Below the pieces are notes generated by a model. The model saw only the letters and a list, made by a program, of their open reading frames with translations. It did not search any database and was not told the origin of the DNA. Positions 9,217 through 16,120 of a DNA stretch of 47,544 nucleotides are shown piece by piece (positions within the stretch are counted from its first letter, which is position 1; each line of letters starts with the position of its first letter). Position numbers and translations under genes: made by a program. This DNA comes from a bacterium (GTDB lineage: Bacteria; UBP6; UBA1177). The stretch spans positions 1 to 47,544 of the forward strand of contig JAKLDO010000014.1 of the NCBI GenBank assembly GCA_022703485.1. The letters are read 5' to 3'.

Positions 9217-10245
9217 ATGTCACAGATCAATTACAAAAGTGCAGGGGTTGACATAGACGAAGGAACAAGAATGGTCGAGAAGATCAAGCCGCTCGTGAAG
9301 CGGACAATGAGGCCTGAAGTGCTTGCGGGCATAGGCGGTTTCTCATCGCTCGTATCCATTCCGGAGGGGATAAAACAGCCTGTTCTCGTCAGCGGTACGG
9401 ACGGCGTCGGGACGAAGCTCAAATTCGCGTTCAACGCTGATATCCACAACACCATAGGCATAGACCTTGTTGCAATGTGCGTCAATGATGTCATTGTGTG
9501 CGGTGCGGAACCCCTTTTCTTTCTTGATTATTTTGCGACAGGAAAACTGAGCGCCGATGTAGGTGCCGAAGTTGTTGCAGGGATCGCGGAAGGATGTCAT
9601 CAGGCGGGATGTTCGCTTGTAGGCGGAGAGACTGCTGAAATGCCGGGATTTTATGAAGCAGGAGAATACGACCTTGCAGGGTTCTGTGTCGGCGTAGTCG
9701 ACCGTCCGAAAGTCGTTGACGGTTCAAAAATAAAAGAGGGTGACTGCATTGTCGGGATACCGTCAACAGGAGTTCATTCCAATGGCTACTCGCTTGTAAG
9801 GAAGATAGTGTTCGACAAAATGGGACTTTCTGTCAACGATAGAATTGACGAGCTCGGACTTACTGTTGCACAGGAATTTCTCAAACCGACAAGGATATAT
9901 GTAAAGGAAGTGCTTGAACTTCTTAAGAAATTTGACATCAAAGGTATGGTCCACATTACCGGCGGCGGATTTTATGAGAACATCCCGAGGGTCATTCCTG
10001 ATGGTCTCGGTGCAAGGATAGACGGTGATTTTAAAGTCCTTCCGGTCTTTAAATGGATGAAAAAATGTGCAGAGCTCAGCGAAAGGGAAATGTTCACCAC
10101 ATTCAACTGCGGAACAGGTTTCATGCTGATAGTTCCGGAGGATCAGGTTGCAGAACTGCTCAAGAATTCAGACAGATACTATGTCGGAAAGATAGTTAAG
10201 ACTGATAAGCCTGAAAGGGTCGAGATCGTAAAGAACTATTTCTGA
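9217..10245 (+). CDS. purM: Phosphoribosylformylglycinamidine cyclo-ligase (AIR synthetase)
   Basis: PurM performs the ATP-dependent ring closure of FGAM to AIR in de novo purine synthesis. The 342-residue length is typical. Visible signatures are YKSAGVDIDEG at the N-terminus, GTDGVGTKLK, VNDVIVCGAEPLFFLDY, LVGGETAEMPGFY, STGVHSNGYSL and the C-terminal HITGGGFYENIPR. A TTG in frame at 9196 overlaps the ribosome-binding site GGAGGG (9207-9212), so ATG 9217 is chosen; it begins MSQINYKSAG like known PurM. With guaB this gives two purine genes in the window, although on opposite strands. Confidence 0.97.
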   Translation: MSQINYKSAGVDIDEGTRMVEKIKPLVKRTMRPEVLAGIGGFSSLVSIPEGIKQPVLVSGTDGVGTKLKFAFNADIHNTIGIDLVAMCVNDVIVCGAEPLFFLDYFATGKLSADVGAEVVAGIAEGCHQAGCSLVGGETAEMPGFYEAGEYDLAGFCVGVVDRPKVVDGSKIKEGDCIVGIPSTGVHSNGYSLVRKIVFDKMGLSVNDRIDELGLTVAQEFLKPTRIYVKEVLELLKKFDIKGMVHITGGGFYENIPRVIPDGLGARIDGDFKVLPVFKWMKKCAELSEREMFTTFNCGTGFMLIVPEDQVAELLKNSDRYYVGKIVKTDKPERVEIVKNYF

Positions 10246-10283
10246 TATCAGATGTGCAAATAATTTTTTCAAAGGAGACAGCC

Positions 10284-11306
10284 TTGAAAAAAATCATGAT
10301 ATTGATGACATCGGTGGTTTTTTTGCTTTCCGCTGCATGCTCCACTTCGCAGCAGAAGTCCTCAAAAAGGGATGCGGATAATCTTAAACTGCTTGAACAG
10401 AATGTTGAAAGCACAGACTCTTTCTTCAATCATGGAAAAGATCACCTCGTTAAAAATGAATTTGATAAAGCGCTCGAATCATTCAGCAAAAGCAAATACT
10501 CGCAGGCGCTTTTCTATAAAGCTATCGTTCTGGGCCAGCTCGGAAAGCCGGATGAGGCGCAGTCAGCGTTCAGGGAGTGTGTTGCAAAGGACATTCTGAA
10601 GAACGAATCCAACTATAATCTTGCAATGATCTCATACGATAAAGGTGATGCCGCTTCAGCGAAAGAGCTAATGGAAGGAGTTGTGTCGGCGGACCCTGAG
10701 CACACAGGTGCGCTATTTTTCCTTGGAAATTTGAAATATCTTGAAAATGACATGGATGGAGCCCTTTCATACTACGAAAAAGCTCTGAAAACACAGCCCG
10801 ATTCGACCGACCTCTGGGAGGCGGTTTTCTCGGTGAGACTTCAGAAAGAGGAATTCTCCAAGGCATGGGAAATAAGGGAGAAGCTTGACAGATCGAATTT
10901 AGAGACAGTGCAAAATGTGCTGAAATTAGCTGAATTAACGGGTAATTACCTTAAGGGTTCAGAGTTCGTTACTGACGAGCTCATGAAAGACGGCAATATA
11001 AGCAAAATGACGAGAATACTTCTGACAAAGGGCGGAAAGTTCGAAAATGCCTTGAAAAATGCTGAGAAAGAGCTTGAAAGTTCAGCTGAAGGGTTTGTCA
11101 TGATCGACAGATCGACGGAAGCTGAAGGGTCATATGTGATCGGGGTTGACAGAAATTCGGTGTTCATTGTCTGTTCAAAAGATCCTCAGAAGTTCGTTCC
11201 TGTGACAGTGTCGGGAGGAAAAGTTTCAATAGAAGGTTCAAAACTTCAATCCGGTGTATCGGAAATATCCAGTCTTGCAAAAAACTTCTGTCTCGGAAAC
11301 TACTGA
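10284..11306 (+). CDS. TPR-repeat lipoprotein upstream of the Tol-Pal cluster
   Basis: The 340-residue product has a lipoprotein signal peptide with lipobox SAAC (Cys19) and TPR-like helical repeats from about residue 45 to 190, including FDKALESFSKS, LGKPDEAQSAFRECV, ALFFLGNLKYLENDMDGAL and YYEKALKTQPDS. The C-terminal third is not recognised. The start is TTG 10284, preceded by AAGGAG; a longer frame from ATG 10254 lacks a ribosome site and would bury the signal peptide. The gap to purM is only 38 bp, so it may be co-transcribed. Its position next to tolQ suggests an envelope-assembly role, perhaps analogous to the TPR protein CpoB/YbgF that usually follows pal, but this is inference. Confidence 0.75.
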   Translation: MKKIMILMTSVVFLLSAACSTSQQKSSKRDADNLKLLEQNVESTDSFFNHGKDHLVKNEFDKALESFSKSKYSQALFYKAIVLGQLGKPDEAQSAFRECVAKDILKNESNYNLAMISYDKGDAASAKELMEGVVSADPEHTGALFFLGNLKYLENDMDGALSYYEKALKTQPDSTDLWEAVFSVRLQKEEFSKAWEIREKLDRSNLETVQNVLKLAELTGNYLKGSEFVTDELMKDGNISKMTRILLTKGGKFENALKNAEKELESSAEGFVMIDRSTEAEGSYVIGVDRNSVFIVCSKDPQKFVPVTVSGGKVSIEGSKLQSGVSEISSLAKNFCLGNY

Positions 11307-11358
11307 TAATACAGAATAAAGCAATTTTTTTTGTATTAATATCTTTATTTTTGGGAAT

Positions 11359-11388
11359 TTTACAATACTATGGGCTGTTACTTGTAAT
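11359..11388 (+). promoter_or_regulatory. Possible promoter of tolQRAB-pal
   Basis: TTTACA at 11359-11364 and TGTAAT at 11383-11388 are 18 bp apart in the 108-bp AT-rich gap before tolQ. Upstream, TAATACA and TGTATTA (around 11307-11340) form an imperfectly spaced inverted repeat around a T-run, which might weakly terminate the lipoprotein transcript. Both assignments are tentative. Confidence 0.4.
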
Positions 11389-11414
11389 AACCTCTTTCAA
11401 AATTGGAGGAAAGT

Positions 11415-12143
11415 ATGTTCTCAGTGCAGAGTCTGCAGCAGGCGGTTTTTTCGGCTCACGGAAGTATGAGCATTGCCGACACTTTCAAAAATTCTTCAAT
11501 GATGGTCCTTTTCATAATGGTCCTGCTGATATTTTTCAGCGTGGTATCATGGGCATTGATCGCATATAAGTTCGTTCAGTACAGAAAAGCTATGATAGAA
11601 ACTGAAAAATTTGTCGCTGTCTTCTGGAAGAACATAGGTCATGAAGAGATATTCCAGAAAGGTTCAAAGATGAAGGATTCTCCTGTGGCAATGGTGTTTT
11701 CAGCAGGATACACCGAGTTCAAGGAGACAAAGCAGATATGGGAAGGCAAGGGACTTGCTGTCATAGGTTCAAAAGTGGACGAGCTTGCCCAGAATGTTGA
11801 AAGAACAATGAGAAGGGAATCTCAGGCGAGAGTTCAGCTCCTTGAAAACAGGCTGCAGTTCCTTGCAACAACGGCAAGCGCCTCTCCGTTCATAGGTCTT
11901 CTCGGAACGGTTTACGGAATAATGAACGCCTTCGAGGAAATAGGAAAAACGGGAAGTGCAACTCTGGGTTCGATCGCCCCGCATATTTCTGAAGCGCTTG
12001 TAACGACCGCTTTCGGACTTATTGCGGCGATACCCGCCACAGTTTTCTACAATTACTTCCTTTCATTTCTCACCAAGTTCGAAAATGAGTCTTCAAATAT
12101 AACTTCAGACTTCATAAATCAGATCAAAAGGAGCAATGTCTGA
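11415..12143 (+). CDS. tolQ: Tol-Pal system proton channel subunit TolQ
   Basis: TolQ is an inner-membrane TolQ/ExbB/MotA-family protein that with TolR uses the proton gradient to energise TolA. The 242-residue product has three membrane segments: about residues 28-50, 150-172 and 190-215. The family signature lies in the second and third (PFIGLLGTVYGIMNAF and HISEALVTTAFGLIAAIPA). ATG 11415 is chosen because GGAGGA (11405-11410) precedes it; a TTG at 11403 overlaps that site. It overlaps tolR by 1 bp. Identity as TolQ rather than ExbB rests on the downstream tolB and pal. Confidence 0.93.
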   Translation: MFSVQSLQQAVFSAHGSMSIADTFKNSSMMVLFIMVLLIFFSVVSWALIAYKFVQYRKAMIETEKFVAVFWKNIGHEEIFQKGSKMKDSPVAMVFSAGYTEFKETKQIWEGKGLAVIGSKVDELAQNVERTMRRESQARVQLLENRLQFLATTASASPFIGLLGTVYGIMNAFEEIGKTGSATLGSIAPHISEALVTTAFGLIAAIPATVFYNYFLSFLTKFENESSNITSDFINQIKRSNV

Positions 12144-12580
12144 TGGGAATGATGAACGGGAACGGCGGCAGAAGGGCTGTAAAATCGGACCTTAACATAA
12201 CACCCATGGTCGATGTGGTTTTCGTCCTGCTCATAATTTTCATGGTCGCAGCTCCGATGATAGAACAGGGTGTTGACCTTGATCTTCCGCAGACAGAGAC
12301 AGTTCCCATAGAAAGCCCCAAGGATAAATTCATCATAAGGGTGTTCAAGGGAAAGAAAGAAGCTAACAACCAGATATTCATAGATAAAACGGCGGTGCCG
12401 ATAGATGATCTTGAAGAAAAGCTGAAAACTAATGAAAGGATAAAAAGCGAAAAAGAGGTCTTTCTCCATGCGAGCAAGGAACTTTCATACGGATATGTCG
12501 TAAGGGTCATGGCGATAATGAAAAAAGCGGGAGTGAACAGTATTTCACTTGTCACGGAGCCGCTTGAAGGGGAGAAGTAG
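12143..12580 (+). CDS. tolR: Tol-Pal system protein TolR (ExbD/TolR family)
   Basis: The 145-residue protein has a single N-terminal membrane helix (about 22-38) with the essential Asp in LNITPMVDVVFVLL (D24), then a periplasmic domain of about 100 residues. It forms the TolQ-TolR proton channel that drives TolA. The ATG overlaps the tolQ stop as TGATG. Length matches the family. ExbD is the alternative, but the following tolA, tolB and pal support TolR. Confidence 0.92.
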   Translation: MGMMNGNGGRRAVKSDLNITPMVDVVFVLLIIFMVAAPMIEQGVDLDLPQTETVPIESPKDKFIIRVFKGKKEANNQIFIDKTAVPIDDLEEKLKTNERIKSEKEVFLHASKELSYGYVVRVMAIMKKAGVNSISLVTEPLEGEK

Positions 12581-12584
12581 TTTA

Positions 12585-13346
12585 ATGCAGGGAACGGAAC
12601 GGACAGTTACATTCATTTTCGGGAACAGGTACAGCGAAAATGAAAACAAGACGGTGAAAAGGTTCTTCGCATTTTCACTTGCTGTCCATTTTCTTCTTTT
12701 TGCCGTTTTTGCCTCGGGCCTCATTGAAAGAAGCAGGAAAATAGAGTTCAATTCAGTACAGGCGAGGCTTGTGAAACTCGGAGTTGAAAGGGACCAGAAG
12801 CTCCTGCCGAGGATAACCAAAAAAGATACCGCGAAAGCTCCGGTTAAAGAAAAGGCGAACTCAATAACACCTGCTGATAAAAAGAATGAAAAGAAGGACG
12901 AGAAAAAAGATTCGAAAGCTCCTTCTCTTGCGGAACTTCTTTCAGGAACGATGAAAGAGATAAAAGAGGACGCGAGAGCTGAAACGACAAATGAAGGCGC
13001 GGCTGACGGAGTCGAGGACGGAGATGTGACAGATCCTGCGCTTGCACTGAAAGCCGATATGTACACAAGGAAGATAAGCGCTCTCATCAGGAACAACTGG
13101 AAGATCCCGGCGATAATCCAGAACGATCAGCTTAAAGATCTTCAGGCAAAAGCTTTTTTCAGGATAACATATTCCGGCGAAGTTTACAGCGTTGAAATAA
13201 TCGACTCTTCCGGGAACAATCTGTTTGACTCTTCAGTAATTGAAGCTATAAAGAAAACAGGGACTGTTCCGCTTCCGGAAGACAGGGAGTTGAAAAAACT
13301 AGTTCTACAGGAGGGTTTCGAATGTCCTTTCATTCCAGGATCATAA
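12585..13346 (+). CDS. tolA: TolA/TonB-type energy transducer
   Basis: The 253-residue protein has a short cytoplasmic N-terminus, one membrane helix (about residues 28-46), a Lys/Glu/Asp-rich periplasmic stretch (about 70-150) and a C-terminal TonB-like domain (about 160-253) containing YTRKISALIRNNWKIP, ITYSGEVYSVEIIDSSGN and FDSSVIEAIKKTG. It should span the periplasm and link TolQR to TolB-Pal. It is much shorter than E. coli TolA (421 residues), as in many non-gammaproteobacteria. ATG 12585 follows GGGGAGAAG. The gene overlaps tolB by 25 bp. By domain it could serve as TonB too; the context favours TolA. Confidence 0.85.
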   Translation: MQGTERTVTFIFGNRYSENENKTVKRFFAFSLAVHFLLFAVFASGLIERSRKIEFNSVQARLVKLGVERDQKLLPRITKKDTAKAPVKEKANSITPADKKNEKKDEKKDSKAPSLAELLSGTMKEIKEDARAETTNEGAADGVEDGDVTDPALALKADMYTRKISALIRNNWKIPAIIQNDQLKDLQAKAFFRITYSGEVYSVEIIDSSGNNLFDSSVIEAIKKTGTVPLPEDRELKKLVLQEGFECPFIPGS

Positions 13347-14623
13347 TTGCGGTTTTTATCATACTTATTGCAATTCCGGCTTTTGCACAGATAAAAGTCG
13401 AAGTTACAGACGGTTCAATATCGCAGTACAACATGGCCGTGGCGGCTGTCAGTGCAAAAGAACAGGCTGATGCGGTGCTTGCCAACGAGATCACCGAGGC
13501 GATGAAGATGACACTCGATATAACAGGGTATTTCAAGATACTCGATCCCAAGTCTTTCCTTGAAAAAGCTGATGTTCCGGCCGCATCGACGGACTTCAAA
13601 AGCTGGATAAATGTAGGCGCCAACGGCCTGATCAAGGGAACTATAAAAGGGTCTGACAATGTTGAGCTTGAACTTTTCTTCTTTACCGTGGCTGACGGAA
13701 AGCAGGTTCTTGCAAAAAAATACAAATCATCGGCAAAGACGATAAAAAAAGCGGCGTACAGGTTTGTCAATGAGCTGGTAATGCTTCTTACGGGAGAGGA
13801 TTTCTCTTTTATGTTCAGCAAAATAGCATTTGTTGAAAAATCGGGTGACATGTACAGTCTCGTTACAATAGATTTTGACGGTTCTGACAAGAAGGTCGTT
13901 CACGCAGAAAAGAAGATAATACTTCTTCCCGAGTGGTCTGCTGACGGCAAGAAGATATATTTCACAAGTTATGAACAGAACAATCCTAACCTTTACTCCA
14001 TCGATGTGAAGACCAAGCAGAAAAAGCTTGTTTCAAGTCACGAAGGGCTCAACACTTCGCCTTCCTCCCATCCTGACAACAAATCGATTGCGCTGCGCCT
14101 TTCAAAGGATGGAAATGCCGAGATATATGTCATGAACACGCAAAACGGCGAACTTACCAGAATGACAAAGAACATGGCGATAGATACCGCTCCGAGCTTC
14201 AGTCCTGACGGCAAAGAGATCGCTTTTGTGTCGAACAGGTCCGGAAACCCGCATATCTACAGGCTTTGGACGGATAACCCTGCAAAAGTTGAAAGAATTA
14301 CTGAACAGGGGAAATACAATCAGGACCCCGATTACAGTCCTGACGGCAAATATATCGCTTTTACAGGCCGTGACGAGTTCTTTGCATTTGATATTTTCCT
14401 TTTTGAGCTTTCCACAAGGAACATTTCAAGGCTTACGCAGAAACAGGGCAAGAACGAATCCCCTTCATTTTCGCCCGACAGTAAAATGCTGGTCTTCTCA
14501 TCTGACAGGAAAGGGAGGAACTCGCTGTACATTTCGAATGTAAAAGGGGACAAGCAGATATTGATATATTCCGGTGAAGGTGAGACAGTCTCTCCTTCAT
14601 GGTCATCAGAGATAGTCAAGTAA
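13322..14623 (+). CDS. tolB: Tol-Pal periplasmic protein TolB
   Basis: TolB is a periplasmic protein that binds Pal and OmpA-like proteins in Tol-Pal, aiding outer-membrane constriction at division. The 433-residue product has a cleavable signal peptide (to about residue 23, PAFAQ), an N-terminal TolB domain (about 25-150), then a six-bladed propeller built from WD40-like TolB repeats: LLPEWSADGKKIYF, APSFSPDGKEIAFVSNRSG, DPDYSPDGKYIAFTGR and SPSFSPDSKMLVFSSDRKG. AGGAGG lies within the end of tolA, seven bases before the ATG. Confidence 0.95.
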   Translation: MSFHSRIIIAVFIILIAIPAFAQIKVEVTDGSISQYNMAVAAVSAKEQADAVLANEITEAMKMTLDITGYFKILDPKSFLEKADVPAASTDFKSWINVGANGLIKGTIKGSDNVELELFFFTVADGKQVLAKKYKSSAKTIKKAAYRFVNELVMLLTGEDFSFMFSKIAFVEKSGDMYSLVTIDFDGSDKKVVHAEKKIILLPEWSADGKKIYFTSYEQNNPNLYSIDVKTKQKKLVSSHEGLNTSPSSHPDNKSIALRLSKDGNAEIYVMNTQNGELTRMTKNMAIDTAPSFSPDGKEIAFVSNRSGNPHIYRLWTDNPAKVERITEQGKYNQDPDYSPDGKYIAFTGRDEFFAFDIFLFELSTRNISRLTQKQGKNESPSFSPDSKMLVFSSDRKGRNSLYISNVKGDKQILIYSGEGETVSPSWSSEIVK

Positions 14624-14645
14624 CTTTTTATAGAGGGGTGAGAAA

Positions 14646-15347
14646 ATGAAAAGGAATCTGGTGCTTTTAATTATTGCCGGGATCATGCTCGGAGTGTTTT
14701 CCGGGTGTGCCAAGCCGCCGAAAGCTGAAAGGGAGCTTGCGGAGAAGGCTTTTAAAGATGCTTCGATCGGAAAAGACTGTGACAAGGAGAACTATCTTGC
14801 AGCCGAAGAGCTTCTGAACAAGGCGAGAGAAGAGGTCAACAAAAAGAATTATGCAAAAGCGAAAGAACTTTTTGCAGCAGTGAAGAAGAAAAGTGACGAG
14901 ATAGTTAAGTATTATCAGTCACATCCGGATGAATGCCTTCCGAAGAAAAAGGAAGTGAAAAAAGAAAAGAAGGAAGATATCGAGGAAGTCGAAGATCCGG
15001 CAAAAGACCCGGATGCAGAGTTCCAGTCAGTTCATTTTGATTACAATGAGTATTCGATCAGAAGTGAGGACATGCCTAAGGTCGAGCTTGTTTCAAGATG
15101 GATGGGCAACTTCTCGGAAAAGGTCATCAGGGTTGAAGGTCATGCCGATGAAAGGGGAAGCATCGACTACAACATGTCACTCGGTGAAAAGAGAGCGAGC
15201 GAAGTGAAGGATAAACTGATTCAGCTCGGCATTGATTCAAAGAGGATCAAGATAGTCAGCTACGGTGAAGAGAAGCCGGCTAATCCTGCATCCAATGAAT
15301 CTGCATGGTATGAGAACAGAAGGGCCGAATTTAAGAAAGTTAACTGA
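14646..15347 (+). CDS. pal: Peptidoglycan-associated lipoprotein Pal (OmpA C-terminal domain)
   Basis: The 233-residue product has a lipoprotein signal ending FSGC (Cys21), a helical, Lys/Glu-rich middle (about 25-125) and an OmpA-like peptidoglycan-binding domain from about 128 to 233. The binding motif is RVEGHADERGSIDYNMSLGE followed by KRA, with the Asp and Arg that contact diaminopimelate. It anchors the outer membrane to the cell wall and interacts with TolB. The helical insert makes it longer than E. coli Pal (173 residues). It completes the Tol-Pal set. Confidence 0.93.
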   Translation: MKRNLVLLIIAGIMLGVFSGCAKPPKAERELAEKAFKDASIGKDCDKENYLAAEELLNKAREEVNKKNYAKAKELFAAVKKKSDEIVKYYQSHPDECLPKKKEVKKEKKEDIEEVEDPAKDPDAEFQSVHFDYNEYSIRSEDMPKVELVSRWMGNFSEKVIRVEGHADERGSIDYNMSLGEKRASEVKDKLIQLGIDSKRIKIVSYGEEKPANPASNESAWYENRRAEFKKVN

Positions 15348-15363
15348 GAAAAAAGGTATAAAA

Positions 15364-15828
15364 ATGAAAGAAATAAACTTAAAGACCGGGGATATGGCTC
15401 CCGATTTCTGCATTCCAGACCAGCATGGTGCGAATGTAAAACTTTCAGAACTTAAAGGAAAGAATGTGCTTCTCAGTTTCCATCCGCTGGCATTCACAGG
15501 TGTCTGCAAAATACAGATGGAGACGCTTGAGCTCAAAAAAAAGGTTTTTGACGAACTTAACACTGTCGCTCTTGGCATAAGTGTCGATTCGCAGTATGCA
15601 AAAAAGGCATGGGCTGAAAGCATCGGTATTAAAGAGACTAAACTTCTTGCCGATTTCTGGCCCCACGGTGAAGTGGCGAAACTGTACGAACAGTTTATCG
15701 ATAAGGCTGGTGTGAGCGGCAGAGCTAACATTCTGATCGACGAATGCAGAAAAATAAAATGGATCCGCAGATATGATATTCCTGAAGTTCCGGATATCGA
15801 AGAGGTGATAAAAGTTATCAGAGGCTGA
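15364..15828 (+). CDS. Peroxiredoxin (AhpC/TSA family)
   Basis: The 154-residue thioredoxin-fold peroxidase reduces hydrogen peroxide and organic peroxides. The N-terminus MAPDFCIPDQHG and the segment PLAFTGVC, with peroxidatic Cys48, match the AhpE/BCP-like PxxxTxxC motif. C16 and a Cys in the DECRKI segment are other thiols, but neither sits in a clear resolving motif, so it may work as a one-Cys enzyme using an external reductant. It begins 17 bp after pal and lies 18 bp before the lone HisKA gene, so it may lead the redox-signalling run or be the last gene of the pal transcript. Confidence 0.88.
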   Translation: MKEINLKTGDMAPDFCIPDQHGANVKLSELKGKNVLLSFHPLAFTGVCKIQMETLELKKKVFDELNTVALGISVDSQYAKKAWAESIGIKETKLLADFWPHGEVAKLYEQFIDKAGVSGRANILIDECRKIKWIRRYDIPEVPDIEEVIKVIRG

Positions 15829-15846
15829 TCGGCAGGCAGGTCTCAG

Positions 15847-16119
15847 ATGGATGCTCATGATCCAGACATACTGTCTCTCCTTGAAGGAAAGATAGATCCC
15901 GAAACATTCGAGGAGCTGAAAAAAAGGATATCATTCCTGTCGCATGAGCTCAAAAGGCCTCTTTCAAGCGCCGTTCTGAATGCGTATACCCTAAAGGACG
16001 GATATGTAGGAAAGCTTACTGATGATCAGCTCCAGCTTATGGAATCTGTGACCGCGGACCTTGAAAGGATGACGCGGACAATTAAGAAACTGCTTGATGA
16101 GCCGAGGACAAAATACTGA
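15847..16119 (+). CDS. Stand-alone HisKA dimerisation/phosphoacceptor domain
   Basis: The 90-residue protein is essentially one HisKA domain. The H-box is FLSHELKRPLSSAV, with His33 as the predicted phosphoacceptor, followed by GKLTDDQLQLMES and DLERMTRTIKKLLD, which close the helical hairpin. There is no sensor domain, and the ATP-binding HATPase_c part is absent; the reading frame simply ends. It is 1 bp upstream of the hydrogenase-kinase gene. It could be a remnant of a kinase, a phosphotransfer protein served by the neighbouring kinase, or a heterodimer partner. Its tidy length and coding position argue against simple decay, but this is inference. Confidence 0.7.
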   Translation: MDAHDPDILSLLEGKIDPETFEELKKRISFLSHELKRPLSSAVLNAYTLKDGYVGKLTDDQLQLMESVTADLERMTRTIKKLLDEPRTKY

Positions 16120-16120
16120 C

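Noticed and set aside
11281..11345. Terminator after the TPR lipoprotein
   Set aside because: TAATACA/TGTATTA could pair, but the loop is long and the T-run lies inside it rather than after it.
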